Part shown: positions 1 to 6,958 of the stretch, piece after piece
How the letters are laid out: the number at the start of each line of letters is the position of its first letter
Position numbering within the stretch: the stretch's first letter is position 1
Origin: Eubacterium sp.
GTDB taxonomy: Bacteria > Bacillota > Clostridia > Acetivibrionales > DSM-1351
Length of the DNA stretch: 41,744 nucleotides
Reading direction: 5' to 3'
Assembly (NCBI GenBank): GCA_029266335.1
Contig: JAQSXC010000047.1
Coordinates: 1-41,744 of the forward strand
Position numbers and translations under genes: made by a program
The notes under the pieces: model-generated
Seen by the model: only the letters and a program-made list of their open reading frames with translations
The model's database searches: none
Told to the model about the DNA's origin: nothing

Positions 1-776
1 TATATTTCCTTACGGGCAATGACTACATCAATGTCTTTCTGCTGGAAAACCTGCTCCCACTCGTTTCCAAGCTTTGCATCGGTTATAAAGCAGTCAACCT
101 CCTGGAAGTCGGCCACCCTGCAATAACTGAGCTTTCCCAGCTTGCTCTGGTCACACAGAACAAATACACTGTCCGAACATTTAATCATGGCCTTCTTGAC
201 TTCGGTTTCCTGCTCATTCTGATCGGTGAAACCTCTGTTTAAAGTGATACCCTGGCAGGATATGAAGGCCTTTGATGCAAAATAACTGTTAAGAATGGTA
301 CTTTCGGCCACTCTTCCCACAAAGGACATATTGGTTTTGCGCAACATGCCTCCGATAGAGATAATCTTTACACTTTCACTGTCGGCCAGTTCGGTAATAA
401 CCTTGTGGGAATTGGTTATAACAGTGATGTTTTTCATATTTTTTATGTATTTGGCCAAAAAATATGCGGAAGTACTTGCATCCAGGAAGATGGTCTCCCC
501 TTCCTTTATCATTTTTGCAGCCTCATACGCAATAGCATCCTTACCGGCAGAATTAATGACCTGTCTTTGCTCAACAGGAACTTCAGCAACGTTTCCCTCT
601 ACAAGTGTAGCACCGCCATAGGTTCTGACCAGAATCCCCATTTGCTCCAGTTTTTCCAGATCTCTTCGGATTGTTTCCTCGGTAACTTCAAATTGTCTGC
701 TAAGTTCGGTAACCAGAACGCTTTTATTTTCGCCTATAATTTCTGTTATTTTTTTTCTTCTCTCAACAGCCAGCAT
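1..776 (-). CDS. DeoR-family transcriptional regulator, cut at the very end by the window edge
   Basis: A continuous minus-strand frame starts at the ATG at 776-774 and stays open for 258 codons to position 3, so only the last codon or so is missing; DeoR repressors are usually about 250 aa. The N-terminus (residues 1-55) is a winged helix-turn-helix with the DeoR signature around TEETIRRDLEKLE, followed by GGA (RTYGGA). The rest is the sugar-phosphate-sensing DeoRC domain, with ITNSHKVITELA and a GGMLRKTNMSFVG stretch. DeoR proteins usually repress sugar operons and are released by a phosphorylated intermediate. It is the last gene of the BMC operon, so it is a good candidate regulator of the aldolase-pdu promoter near 15300, where TTTGTTTTGT repeats lie. 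The role as regulator of this locus is inferred from position. Confidence 0.9.
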   Translation of the reverse strand, partial: MLAVERRKKITEIIGENKSVLVTELSRQFEVTEETIRRDLEKLEQMGILVRTYGGATLVEGNVAEVPVEQRQVINSAGKDAIAYEAAKMIKEGETIFLDASTSAYFLAKYIKNMKNITVITNSHKVITELADSESVKIISIGGMLRKTNMSFVGRVAESTILNSYFASKAFISCQGITLNRGFTDQNEQETEVKKAMIKCSDSVFVLCDQSKLGKLSYCRVADFQEVDCFITDAKLGNEWEQVFQQKDIDVVIARKEI

Positions 777-846
777 TGTTCCTCCATCTGAAAATTGATT
801 ATTTACAAACTATTTTCTATTTAAACTATGCGTTTTAATCTAAGCG

Positions 847-1395
847 TTATAATATGGATGCCCACAATTCTTCGTGAGGTCTTGGAATAACAACACTGTC
901 CACCAGCAGGCCCTGCTCCCTGGCTCTTGCCGCACCTGCGGCTGCAGCGGCTTCAACACTTGCCACGTCACCTGTAAATATGGCAAAACATTTGCCGCCC
1001 ATTCCACGTGCAATTCTAACTTCCACAAGTTCAACGACGGCAGCTTTTACTGCACTGTCAGCAGCCTCTATTACAGCAGCTGCAGTAAAGGTTTCAACTA
1101 TTCCTACCGCTTCCCTGTTTTTTATTTCATTTACACCCATTATGGCGGGTATTACCTGTTCACTTATATTACCAATAATAAAACTGTCAATAATATAATC
1201 ATATCCATTTTCCTTTGCTATGTCTATAGCACTGTTAATGGCTGCCAGCTCCCCCCACACTACAGTTATATACTTGCCCGGACAGACAGGCGCAGACTGC
1301 AGTAATTGTACATTGGCACCTTTTAGCATACTGTCAGCAATGTAAATGCCTCTGGTCACATTTTTAATTTCAACAATTCCTATAGATTTAACCAT
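847..1395 (-). CDS. pduT: PduT-like double-domain BMC shell protein with Fe-S cysteine
   Basis: The protein has 182 aa from the ATG at 1395, which has GGAGGT four bases upstream; a longer frame starts at 1416 but overlaps the end of the upstream gene and lacks this site. Two BMC domains are seen, at about residues 3-85 and 95-180. The second has the GIVET start and the RPHEEL end typical of shell proteins. PduT forms a pseudohexameric trimer with a [4Fe-4S] cluster in the central pore, held by one cysteine per subunit. Here Cys38, in SAPVCPGKY, sits at the position known for the cluster ligand. It follows pduS directly, which fits the proposed PduS-PduT electron path across the shell. Confidence 0.93.
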   Translation of the reverse strand: MVKSIGIVEIKNVTRGIYIADSMLKGANVQLLQSAPVCPGKYITVVWGELAAINSAIDIAKENGYDYIIDSFIIGNISEQVIPAIMGVNEIKNREAVGIVETFTAAAVIEAADSAVKAAVVELVEVRIARGMGGKCFAIFTGDVASVEAAAAAGAARAREQGLLVDSVVIPRPHEELWASIL

Positions 1396-1412
1396 ATTGA
1401 CCTCCAAAATAA

Positions 1413-2744
1413 TCAAAAGCTTCGGGCCGTAATTGTAATACTGTCATTTGAGATCCCTGTCACGGTTCCCTGTATGCTGGAGTGAATGTTTGAACCGATG
1501 TCGGCTTCGGTCACCGCTGCTACAATTGTACCCGTATCAACTTTATCATTAAGTGCCACCACAGGACTGGCCGGTTTTCCAACATGCTGCCTTAAAGGAA
1601 GTGTTATCTCTCGGGGCAATAACGCTTCACTGCTCATTTCCACGGATCTGTAGTACTTTTCCAGCCCACATCTTTGAAGAATCCTTGAGGAAGGGACCAA
1701 TCTCATTTCCCTTTCAACTCTTACTTTCTCAGGGGCTTTGCTATTTTTATACTTTATACCGTTTTTAATAAGGTTACCCTTGACCTCACTACACACATTT
1801 CTTGGACAAATATCCTGAGTGCAGGCTATATAATCACATACACCGCAGCCGCAGCACAATTGTGCCTGCAGGTATGGTGCAATATTTGAAACATCTTCGT
1901 TTACCACAGTCCGCAGAGTTTTGTTAACCTCCAGTGAATATCCCATCAGATATCTCGGGCACATATCGGTGCAGGCCCTGCACTGGCAGCAGGCTGCTGA
2001 AGCCCTTTTTAACGATATGTTTGATTTTATCAATCTTTTTTGAATAAGACTGTGCTGCCTGGGAAGTACTATCAAGCCTTTAGTTGTTTTGGTGACAAAT
2101 TCCTTTTCAGGGTCGCACAGTCTACCCATCAAAGGCCCTCCCGAAATAACACTGTGCTTTTCACTGTCATAGCCTCCAGCTGCCTCAAGAAGGCTGATTA
2201 CAGGTGTTCCTACCGGAACCTTAAATGTAACAGGTGCTGCCACATCGCCTGCAACACAAACATATTTATGTGTTACGGGTTTATTGTTAAATATGGCCTG
2301 TGCTATATTGTACAGGGTTTCAACATTTAAAACCATTACACCTACCGAAAGGGGCAATTGTGCTTCAGGTATTATTTTACCTGTGACCTCATAGGTGAGA
2401 ATAACCTCATCTCCGGCAGGATATATATCTTTTATTTCCTTGATTTCAATTTTTGAATATCTATTTATATAATCGGCACCAAAAGTCATGTTCTTTTTCT
2501 TTACTGCAAAGATCGCTTTTGAAGCCCCTAATATTCCAATTAATGAATTCAGAGCATCACACAAAAGCTCAAAGTTTTCCGCAAGTATAAACTTGTCAAC
2601 CTTGAGCAGGGGTTCACACTCTGCTGCATTTATAATTACAGTATCTATATTTTTAACAAGCTTCTTATGGGTAGGGAAACCTGCTCCCCCTGCTCCTACA
2701 ATACCTGCTCCGAATATTACACTGACTAAATTCTCATATAACAT
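1413..2744 (-). CDS. pduS: PduS, RnfC-like Fe-S flavoprotein (cobalamin reductase)
   Basis: The product has 443 aa, close to the usual PduS length of about 450. Near the N-terminus is the RnfC/Complex I 51-kDa glycine-rich motif GAGIVGAGGAGFPTH (residues 12-26), expected to bind FMN and NADH. A ferredoxin-like pair of cysteine clusters follows: CCQCRACTDMCP (about 252-262) and CCGCGVCDYIAC then CP (about 297-313), enough for two [4Fe-4S] clusters. The C-terminus (about 385-443) resembles the RnfC barrel-sandwich domain. PduS reduces cob(III)alamin so that PduO can re-adenosylate it for the diol dehydratase. It sits between pduN and pduT in the same transcript. Confidence 0.93.
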   Translation of the reverse strand: MLYENLVSVIFGAGIVGAGGAGFPTHKKLVKNIDTVIINAAECEPLLKVDKFILAENFELLCDALNSLIGILGASKAIFAVKKKNMTFGADYINRYSKIEIKEIKDIYPAGDEVILTYEVTGKIIPEAQLPLSVGVMVLNVETLYNIAQAIFNNKPVTHKYVCVAGDVAAPVTFKVPVGTPVISLLEAAGGYDSEKHSVISGGPLMGRLCDPEKEFVTKTTKGLIVLPRQHSLIQKRLIKSNISLKRASAACCQCRACTDMCPRYLMGYSLEVNKTLRTVVNEDVSNIAPYLQAQLCCGCGVCDYIACTQDICPRNVCSEVKGNLIKNGIKYKNSKAPEKVRVEREMRLVPSSRILQRCGLEKYYRSVEMSSEALLPREITLPLRQHVGKPASPVVALNDKVDTGTIVAAVTEADIGSNIHSSIQGTVTGISNDSITITARSF

Positions 2745-2784
2745 AATGGCACCAACCCCATCATAAGAATGATTTAAACATTTC

Positions 2785-3033
2785 CTAGTCTACTATTCCC
2801 ACAATCGAAGCATCCACAGGTGCATGATCTTTTTGAAGTGCAAGTCTTGCCGCACTGCCTGTTGCCATCAGCACAACGTCACCTATACCCGCTCCTGCCG
2901 TATCTACCGCTATAGTGTATTTTTCAACCGGCAAATTCCTTTCAAGATGCTGAACCATCATAAACTTATACCCCACAAGCATGTCATGCTTTCTTGTGGA
3001 AACCACGTTTCCTATAACCTTGCCAATAATCAT
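2785..3033 (-). CDS. pduN: PduN, EutN/CcmL-type pentameric vertex protein
   Basis: This 82-aa protein is of the EutN/CcmL/PduN family, which forms pentamers that cap the vertices of the shell. The start MIIGKVIGNVVSTRKH and the stretch VAVDTAGAG-like AVDTAGAGIGDVVLMATGSAAR are family hallmarks. I chose the ATG at 3033 because GGAGGTTAAT lies just upstream; the frame is open to 3045 but would put the start inside that site. Its leader (3034-3142) is almost the same as the leader of padR near 36900 and contains a sequence complementary to this ribosome binding site, so translation may be controlled. Confidence 0.93.
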   Translation of the reverse strand: MIIGKVIGNVVSTRKHDMLVGYKFMMVQHLERNLPVEKYTIAVDTAGAGIGDVVLMATGSAARLALQKDHAPVDASIVGIVD

Positions 3034-3240
3034 ATTAACCTCCATGAGCCGATAGCGGCCGCAAAATTGTTATGGAATTTGTTCACTCCCTTATAGCTAA
3101 AAGGCGAATAAAGGAGGTTAATTGGCCATGTGCGCTTTCAAAGTATTGGCAAATACTTTGAATATTTCGCACGGCCATAAATTCACAGGTTGGCTTGGAA
3201 TACGAGTGCCAGCATAGTCTTTCAAGCTAACCTCCCATTT
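3034..3240 (-). promoter_or_regulatory. Structured leader of pduN with anti-Shine-Dalgarno segment (leader copy A)
   Basis: The 246-bp gap between pduL and pduN is not empty. Read on the minus strand it holds a hairpin (GGTTAGCTTG with CAAGCCAACC, within about 3190-3233). Next comes a two-part hairpin in which ATGGCCGTGCG pairs with GCGCACATGGCC around an inner CAAAGTATT/AATACTTTG stem (3126-3177). Then comes ATTAACCTCC (3113-3122), a perfect 10-nt complement of the pduN ribosome binding site GGAGGTTAAT (about 3034-3043). The part from 3142 to 3034 is homologous to the padR leader (36823-36928). This is seen directly; regulation by pairing is inferred. No known riboswitch class was recognised. 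Confidence 0.6.
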
Positions 3241-3279
3241 ACGCGCAGGGCACGTACTCAAATACATATGAAAAGCAGC

Positions 3280-3924
3280 TTAAGGCAAAATTCTTGCTCT
3301 GTCTCCAGACTTGATTCCTGCTGCATTTCCATCATCTGTATCAATATGCATTTCTGTATTGAACCTGTCACTTACTCTTATCTGAACCTCGTAAAATCTG
3401 GTTGGCCTTGTTCCGGCTAATTCAACGTCAACACTATCGTTATCCTTAAGCCCATATATGGCTGCATCGGCTGTTGTCATGTGAATATGGCGGTTGGCAA
3501 TTATACAGCCTTCCATAATATGAACTACTCCTTTCGGACCGACTATTACTACCGGAGACGAACCTTTGATTTCTCCCGAAGGCCTTACAGGAGGAGTAAT
3601 TCCCAGTCTTACGGCATCAGTTTTTGCCAGCTCAACCTGTGTAGCTTTTCTTACTGGTCCGAGTATACGTACCTTCTCAATACTTCTAAGACTTGGTCCG
3701 ACCAGAGTGACAAGCTCATTAGATGCAAATTCTTCACCCATGAGAGTTCTCAGCCTGGTAAGCTGATAACCTTTGCCGTATAAAATATCCAGAGCTTCCT
3801 GTGTAACATGCACATGCCTCGCAGAAACCCCGACCCTGATGCCGTCTTCCTTTTCCGGACCCAGCACGTTCAACTGTTTCAATACTTCGGAACATATTAT
3901 TTCAATCAAATTCTGCTCTAACAT
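3280..3924 (-). CDS. pduL: PduL-type phosphotransacylase (phosphate propanoyltransferase)
   Basis: The product has 214 aa, the normal PduL size. It converts propionyl-CoA to propionyl-phosphate inside the microcompartment and recycles CoA for PduP. Two zinc-binding PduL domains are visible: SARHVH at residues 34-39, RHIHMT at 145-150, and the C-terminal EMHIDTDDGNAAG at 191-203, all conserved metal/CoA site motifs. Residues 1-20 (LIEIICSEVLKQL) form a short amphipathic helix before a flexible break, as in encapsulation peptides of other PduL proteins. No propionate kinase (PduW) gene is present in the window to use the product, so a housekeeping acetate kinase is probably used. Confidence 0.95.
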   Translation of the reverse strand: MLEQNLIEIICSEVLKQLNVLGPEKEDGIRVGVSARHVHVTQEALDILYGKGYQLTRLRTLMGEEFASNELVTLVGPSLRSIEKVRILGPVRKATQVELAKTDAVRLGITPPVRPSGEIKGSSPVVIVGPKGVVHIMEGCIIANRHIHMTTADAAIYGLKDNDSVDVELAGTRPTRFYEVQIRVSDRFNTEMHIDTDDGNAAGIKSGDRARILP

Positions 3925-4067
3925 GATAAACCCCCATTTTATGCAACTTTATTGAGTTTGTCAAACTAATTTATTAAGAAAACCGGCTTGCTGAATTTTA
4001 ATACAGCAGCGGTTCAATAGAAAATTTTGGGGGTGCAGAAAAATTTTCCTTCCCCTTTTCAATCCTC

Positions 4068-4121
4068 CGTGCAGGAATTTATCTTATTACCTCGTGATTT
4101 ATAAGTATAAATTCCTACACG
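4068..4121. repeat. Long inverted repeat between shell gene and pduL
   Basis: The 272-bp gap 3925-4196 between pduL and the shell gene contains an inverted repeat of about 20 bases per arm: 4068-4087 and 4101-4121, with a one-base bulge and a 13-base loop. On the transcribed minus strand no U-run follows, so it is not a standard terminator. It may mark an mRNA processing or stabilising site, which could help keep shell transcript levels above those of pduL-N-S-T. A second weaker repeat, GAAAATTTT with AAAATTTTC, lies at about 4020-4050. No gene was seen in the gap. Confidence 0.55.
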
Positions 4122-4196
4122 TGAAACTTATATTGGGATGGAGCTAATGAGAGAGTTTCCAACCATGGTACACACATTACTTTCATGCTACACTGG

Positions 4197-4475
4197 TTAC
4201 TTTATGGAAGGAAGTATTTTTTCAATGTCTCCATGTGGTCTTGGAATAACGTGAGTAGCAACAATTTCACCGAGTTTTGCCGCTGCAGCCGCACCAGCTT
4301 CTGTAGCTGCCTTCACCGCTCCTACGTCTCCTCTTACCATAACACTTACAAGACCTGAACCGATCTTTTCAGTTCCTACCAGTACAACATTTGCTGCCTT
4401 TACCATAGCATCTGCTGCTTCAATTGCTGCAACAAGACCTCTTGTTTCTACCATTCCCAATGCTTCATTATTCAT
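4197..4475 (-). CDS. pduJ: BMC-H shell protein, PduA/PduJ type
   Basis: The 92-aa protein is one Pfam00936-type BMC domain with [17 protein letters not shown] at the start, [20 protein letters not shown] and the end motif [14 protein letters not shown]. It forms hexagonal shell tiles, and in PduA the central pore passes 1,2-propanediol. It is nearly the same as the product of 5034-5306; PduA and PduJ cannot be told apart here, so the symbol is nominal. I chose the ATG at 4475 because AGGAGGT lies 7 bases upstream. The frame stays open to an ATG at 4580, which would add 35 hydrophilic residues. Confidence 0.92.
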   Translation of the reverse strand: MNNEALGMVETRGLVAAIEAADAMVKAANVVLVGTEKIGSGLVSVMVRGDVGAVKAATEAGAAAAAKLGEIVATHVIPRPHGDIEKILPSIK

Positions 4476-4624
4476 GATTCTGACCTCCTGTTTTTTGTTT
4501 TCATTAATTTGATTTATAACTTCTTCCTGCTTACTTTGAGGTGTTTGATTTGATTTGGAATTCACCATTTTAGATACCATTTGCCTTTCTTGCCCACCAG
4601 GTTTGAATGTACTTTTACTTCAAA

Positions 4625-4912
4625 CTAAACCACTGTTTCTTCCCCACCTACAAACTTGAGTATCTCGGAGTGCGGGCGAGCAATTACTGCTTTTGCAACA
4701 ACCTTACCTACCCTGTTTGCAGCTGTTACTCCTGACTCAAGTGCAGCTGTTACAGCTGAAATGCTTCCCTTTATCACTATTGTAACAAGCCTTCCTCCCA
4801 GCCTTCTTTCAGTGCACATAAGCTCAACCTCAGATGTCTTCAGCATTGCATCCAGACCTTCAATTGCAGCAGTCAGGCTTTGTACCTCCATTAGTGCAAT
4901 AGAATACTCCAT
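4625..4912 (-). CDS. BMC-H shell protein, divergent
   Basis: A 95-aa single BMC-domain protein. The fold pattern is clear: an ALMEVQSLTAAIEGLDAML helix, RLGGRLVTIVIKGSISAVTAAL, then AVIARPHSEILKF. It differs clearly from its two PduA/J-like neighbours, with TERRLGG replacing the pore-loop region TEKIGSG. A different pore would suit another substrate or cofactor. The ATG at 4912 has GGGAGGT just upstream. It lies in the middle of a four-gene shell block. I could not assign it to one named Pdu shell protein. Confidence 0.88.
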   Translation of the reverse strand: MEYSIALMEVQSLTAAIEGLDAMLKTSEVELMCTERRLGGRLVTIVIKGSISAVTAALESGVTAANRVGKVVAKAVIARPHSEILKFVGGEETVV

Positions 4913-5033
4913 TTTACCTCCCAAGCCATGTCATGGCTTTGTCCCCCCCATGTGCGGAGTCAATACAATTGTTCCTGCCGGTATGATTCACCCCATGGTT
5001 TGTCCCATCAGGGCCAGATCTGTTTAGGCATGA

Positions 5034-5306
5034 TTACTTGAATTTTGGAAGTATCTTTTCAATATCGGTATGTGGTCTTGGTATTACATGAACCGCAACC
5101 AGTTCTCCAAGTCTCTGAGCAGCTGATGCTCCTGCTTCTGTAGCTGCTTTAACCGCCCCCACATCTCCTCTTACCATAACAGTTACAAGTCCTGATCCGA
5201 TTTTTTCGGTTCCCACCAAAACTACATTCGCTGACTTTACCATAGCATCCGCTGCTTCAATTGCTGCAGTCAATCCTCTTGTTTCTACCATTCCTAAAGC
5301 TTCCAT
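5034..5306 (-). CDS. pduA: BMC-H shell protein, PduA/PduJ type
   Basis: A 90-aa single BMC-domain protein with [41 protein letters not shown] and [14 protein letters not shown]. It forms the main hexameric facet tiles. The high identity to the 4197-4475 product implies a recent duplication or strong selection on both copies. A good AAAGGAGA site precedes the ATG at 5306. The 109-bp gap 4925-5033 to the next shell gene has a short palindrome, AAGCCATG with CATGGCTT (4923-4939), and no gene that I can support. Confidence 0.93.
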   Translation of the reverse strand: MEALGMVETRGLTAAIEAADAMVKSANVVLVGTEKIGSGLVTVMVRGDVGAVKAATEAGASAAQRLGELVAVHVIPRPHTDIEKILPKFK

Positions 5307-5365
5307 AATAAAATCTCCTTTCAGATTTTTAAATAGATTTAATTTGTCAAAATGTGTTTAATTAT

Positions 5366-5683
5366 TTAAGAGTCCTTACCTACACTGCAAAGCTTTATCA
5401 TTTTTTGAGTTTCATTGTCGGGTCTTGGCATAACATGGTGTGTTATTACTCCCGAACACTGGTTTGCAGCATCTACTCCAGCCTGAACTGCAGCCTGTAC
5501 GGAAGATACGCTGCCCTCCAGTTTTACAAGCATTACAAGAGGAACTTCTACGCCATCTCCTCCTGCAGGCTTTGTGGAGTCAAGGGCCACTATCCTGACA
5601 TCAGCTGCTTTTGCTGCCGCGTCAGCCGCTTTGATAGCTGTAACAAATCCATATACTTCTATAAATCCGACTGCCTGGGACAT
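5366..5683 (-). CDS. BMC-domain shell protein with extended loop
   Basis: A 105-aa protein with one BMC domain. It starts MSQAVGFIEVYGFVTAIKAADAA and ends HHVMPRPDNETQKMIKL. Compared with PduA it has an extra loop (about residues 37-47, STKPAGGDGVEV) before VPLVMLVKLEGSVSSVQAAV. Similar BMC-H proteins with this insertion occur in microcompartment loci other than classical Pdu, but I cannot name the exact type. It is the first shell gene after the alcohol dehydrogenase and shares its operon. Confidence 0.88.
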   Translation of the reverse strand: MSQAVGFIEVYGFVTAIKAADAAAKAADVRIVALDSTKPAGGDGVEVPLVMLVKLEGSVSSVQAAVQAGVDAANQCSGVITHHVMPRPDNETQKMIKLCSVGKDS

Positions 5684-5730
5684 AAGTTATTCTCCTTCAA
5701 TTTCTTCTGCCTGTTTCATATGCGTACCAG

Positions 5731-6936
5731 TTATACTTCTTTATTTACGTAAGCTACCTTTATTCCCTTAAGTGCCACATTTGTTTCCATAGCTTCGTTC
5801 AGTTCATACAGGCCGAACTTATGAGTAACCAGTTCTTCCAGAGGAATTCCGACTTCCTTTGCTCTCTTGACGAAAGCTATTGTTACGGGATATTCCAGCG
5901 GTGAATATGTCCAGGAGCCTACAACTGTTATTTCCTTCTGGCATATGTCAAAGTGAGGGTTGAGCTTGCTGTCTCCATTATTTACGAAGAAGCCCATTTC
6001 ACAGAGCCCGCCGCCCTTTCTTACGTACTTCCAAACCTCTGAAGCAGCAGCAGGAGCTCCTGTACACTGGAATGCGAAATCTGCACCCAAACCTTGGGAC
6101 AAGTTCTTTACATAGTCAACTCTCTTTTCAAGGGTATCAACTTCTTTAAAATTAATGGTGTCCAAAGCCCCCATCTTTCGGGAATATTGAAGTCTCTGAT
6201 TATCTCCGTCCAGGGCAATTATATGCCTGATACCATAAGTCTTGAGCACTGCTGTTACCATTAGTCCAACAGGTCCGCAGCCCTGAATGAGCACTTTGCT
6301 GTCAAAATTTAAAAGATTTGTGGTTCTTGCGCGTTCTACGGCATGAACTGCCACTGCTGCCAGTTCTACCAGCATTCTCTGTTCCAGGTTCAGATCCGAA
6401 ACCTTGAAGAAGGTTGAACCCTTTTTCAGAACAATATGTGATGCAAACCAGCCGTTGAGGTGAGAATCGCTGCTGTCTGGAATCAGACCATAAATACCGG
6501 AATTTTCACAGAGGTTTGGTTTTTCAGGATGAAGTTTGCACATTGCACACTCTCCGCAAACCATTACTGAAGATACTATCTTATCACCTATTGCTACACT
6601 GTTTCCGGCAGTATCCTTCTTTATGTTTTTACCCATTGCTATTATTTCACCGGTACCTTCATGTCCCAGAACTACAGGAATGAGTCCGAAGGGATCTCCC
6701 TTCCATTCATGAACATCTGTACCGCAGACACCGCAGCCCTCCACTTTTACAAGTATTTCATCATCCTTTACCCCGGGTATGGGAAACTCTTTGACCTCAA
6801 TTGTCTTTGTACCGGTCAGCATTGCTACACGGGCTGCCTTTGAATTAACCGAACTTCCCGCTTTTGAGCCTGAACCCATCATTTCATCTATAACAGACTT
6901 TACGATAGCTTCAAGTTCTCTTTCGTTTATTGCCAT
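5731..6936 (-). CDS. Zinc-dependent medium-chain alcohol dehydrogenase with N-terminal encapsulation-like helix
   Basis: The product has 401 aa from the ATG at 6936, with a GGGGGTG site upstream; a start at 6951 is also possible. Residues 5-20 (ERELEAIVKSVIDEMM) form an amphipathic helix followed by a Gly/Ser-rich linker, then the dehydrogenase proper. Seen motifs are GCGVCGTDVH with catalytic-zinc Cys71, GHEGTGEI with His92 and Glu93, four structural-zinc cysteines at about 127, 130, 133 and 143, and a Rossmann QGCGPVG turn. Classical Pdu loci use the iron-type PduQ instead. It may reduce propionaldehyde to propanol, lactaldehyde to propanediol, or both, recycling NADH inside the shell. Substrate is inferred from context. 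Confidence 0.9.
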   Translation of the reverse strand: MAINERELEAIVKSVIDEMMGSGSKAGSSVNSKAARVAMLTGTKTIEVKEFPIPGVKDDEILVKVEGCGVCGTDVHEWKGDPFGLIPVVLGHEGTGEIIAMGKNIKKDTAGNSVAIGDKIVSSVMVCGECAMCKLHPEKPNLCENSGIYGLIPDSSDSHLNGWFASHIVLKKGSTFFKVSDLNLEQRMLVELAAVAVHAVERARTTNLLNFDSKVLIQGCGPVGLMVTAVLKTYGIRHIIALDGDNQRLQYSRKMGALDTINFKEVDTLEKRVDYVKNLSQGLGADFAFQCTGAPAAASEVWKYVRKGGGLCEMGFFVNNGDSKLNPHFDICQKEITVVGSWTYSPLEYPVTIAFVKRAKEVGIPLEELVTHKFGLYELNEAMETNVALKGIKVAYVNKEV

Positions 6937-6958
6937 TAAGTACACCCCCATTTTTTAT

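Noticed and set aside
3103..3142. Simple dispersed repeat or insertion-sequence end
   Set aside because: The match to 36823-36862 continues through to the ribosome binding site and start codon in both copies, which fits a leader better than a random repeat; not fully excluded.
4925..5033. Possible short gene in the gap between two shell genes
   Set aside because: Minus-strand frames are broken by stops within about 20 codons; only a small palindrome is present.
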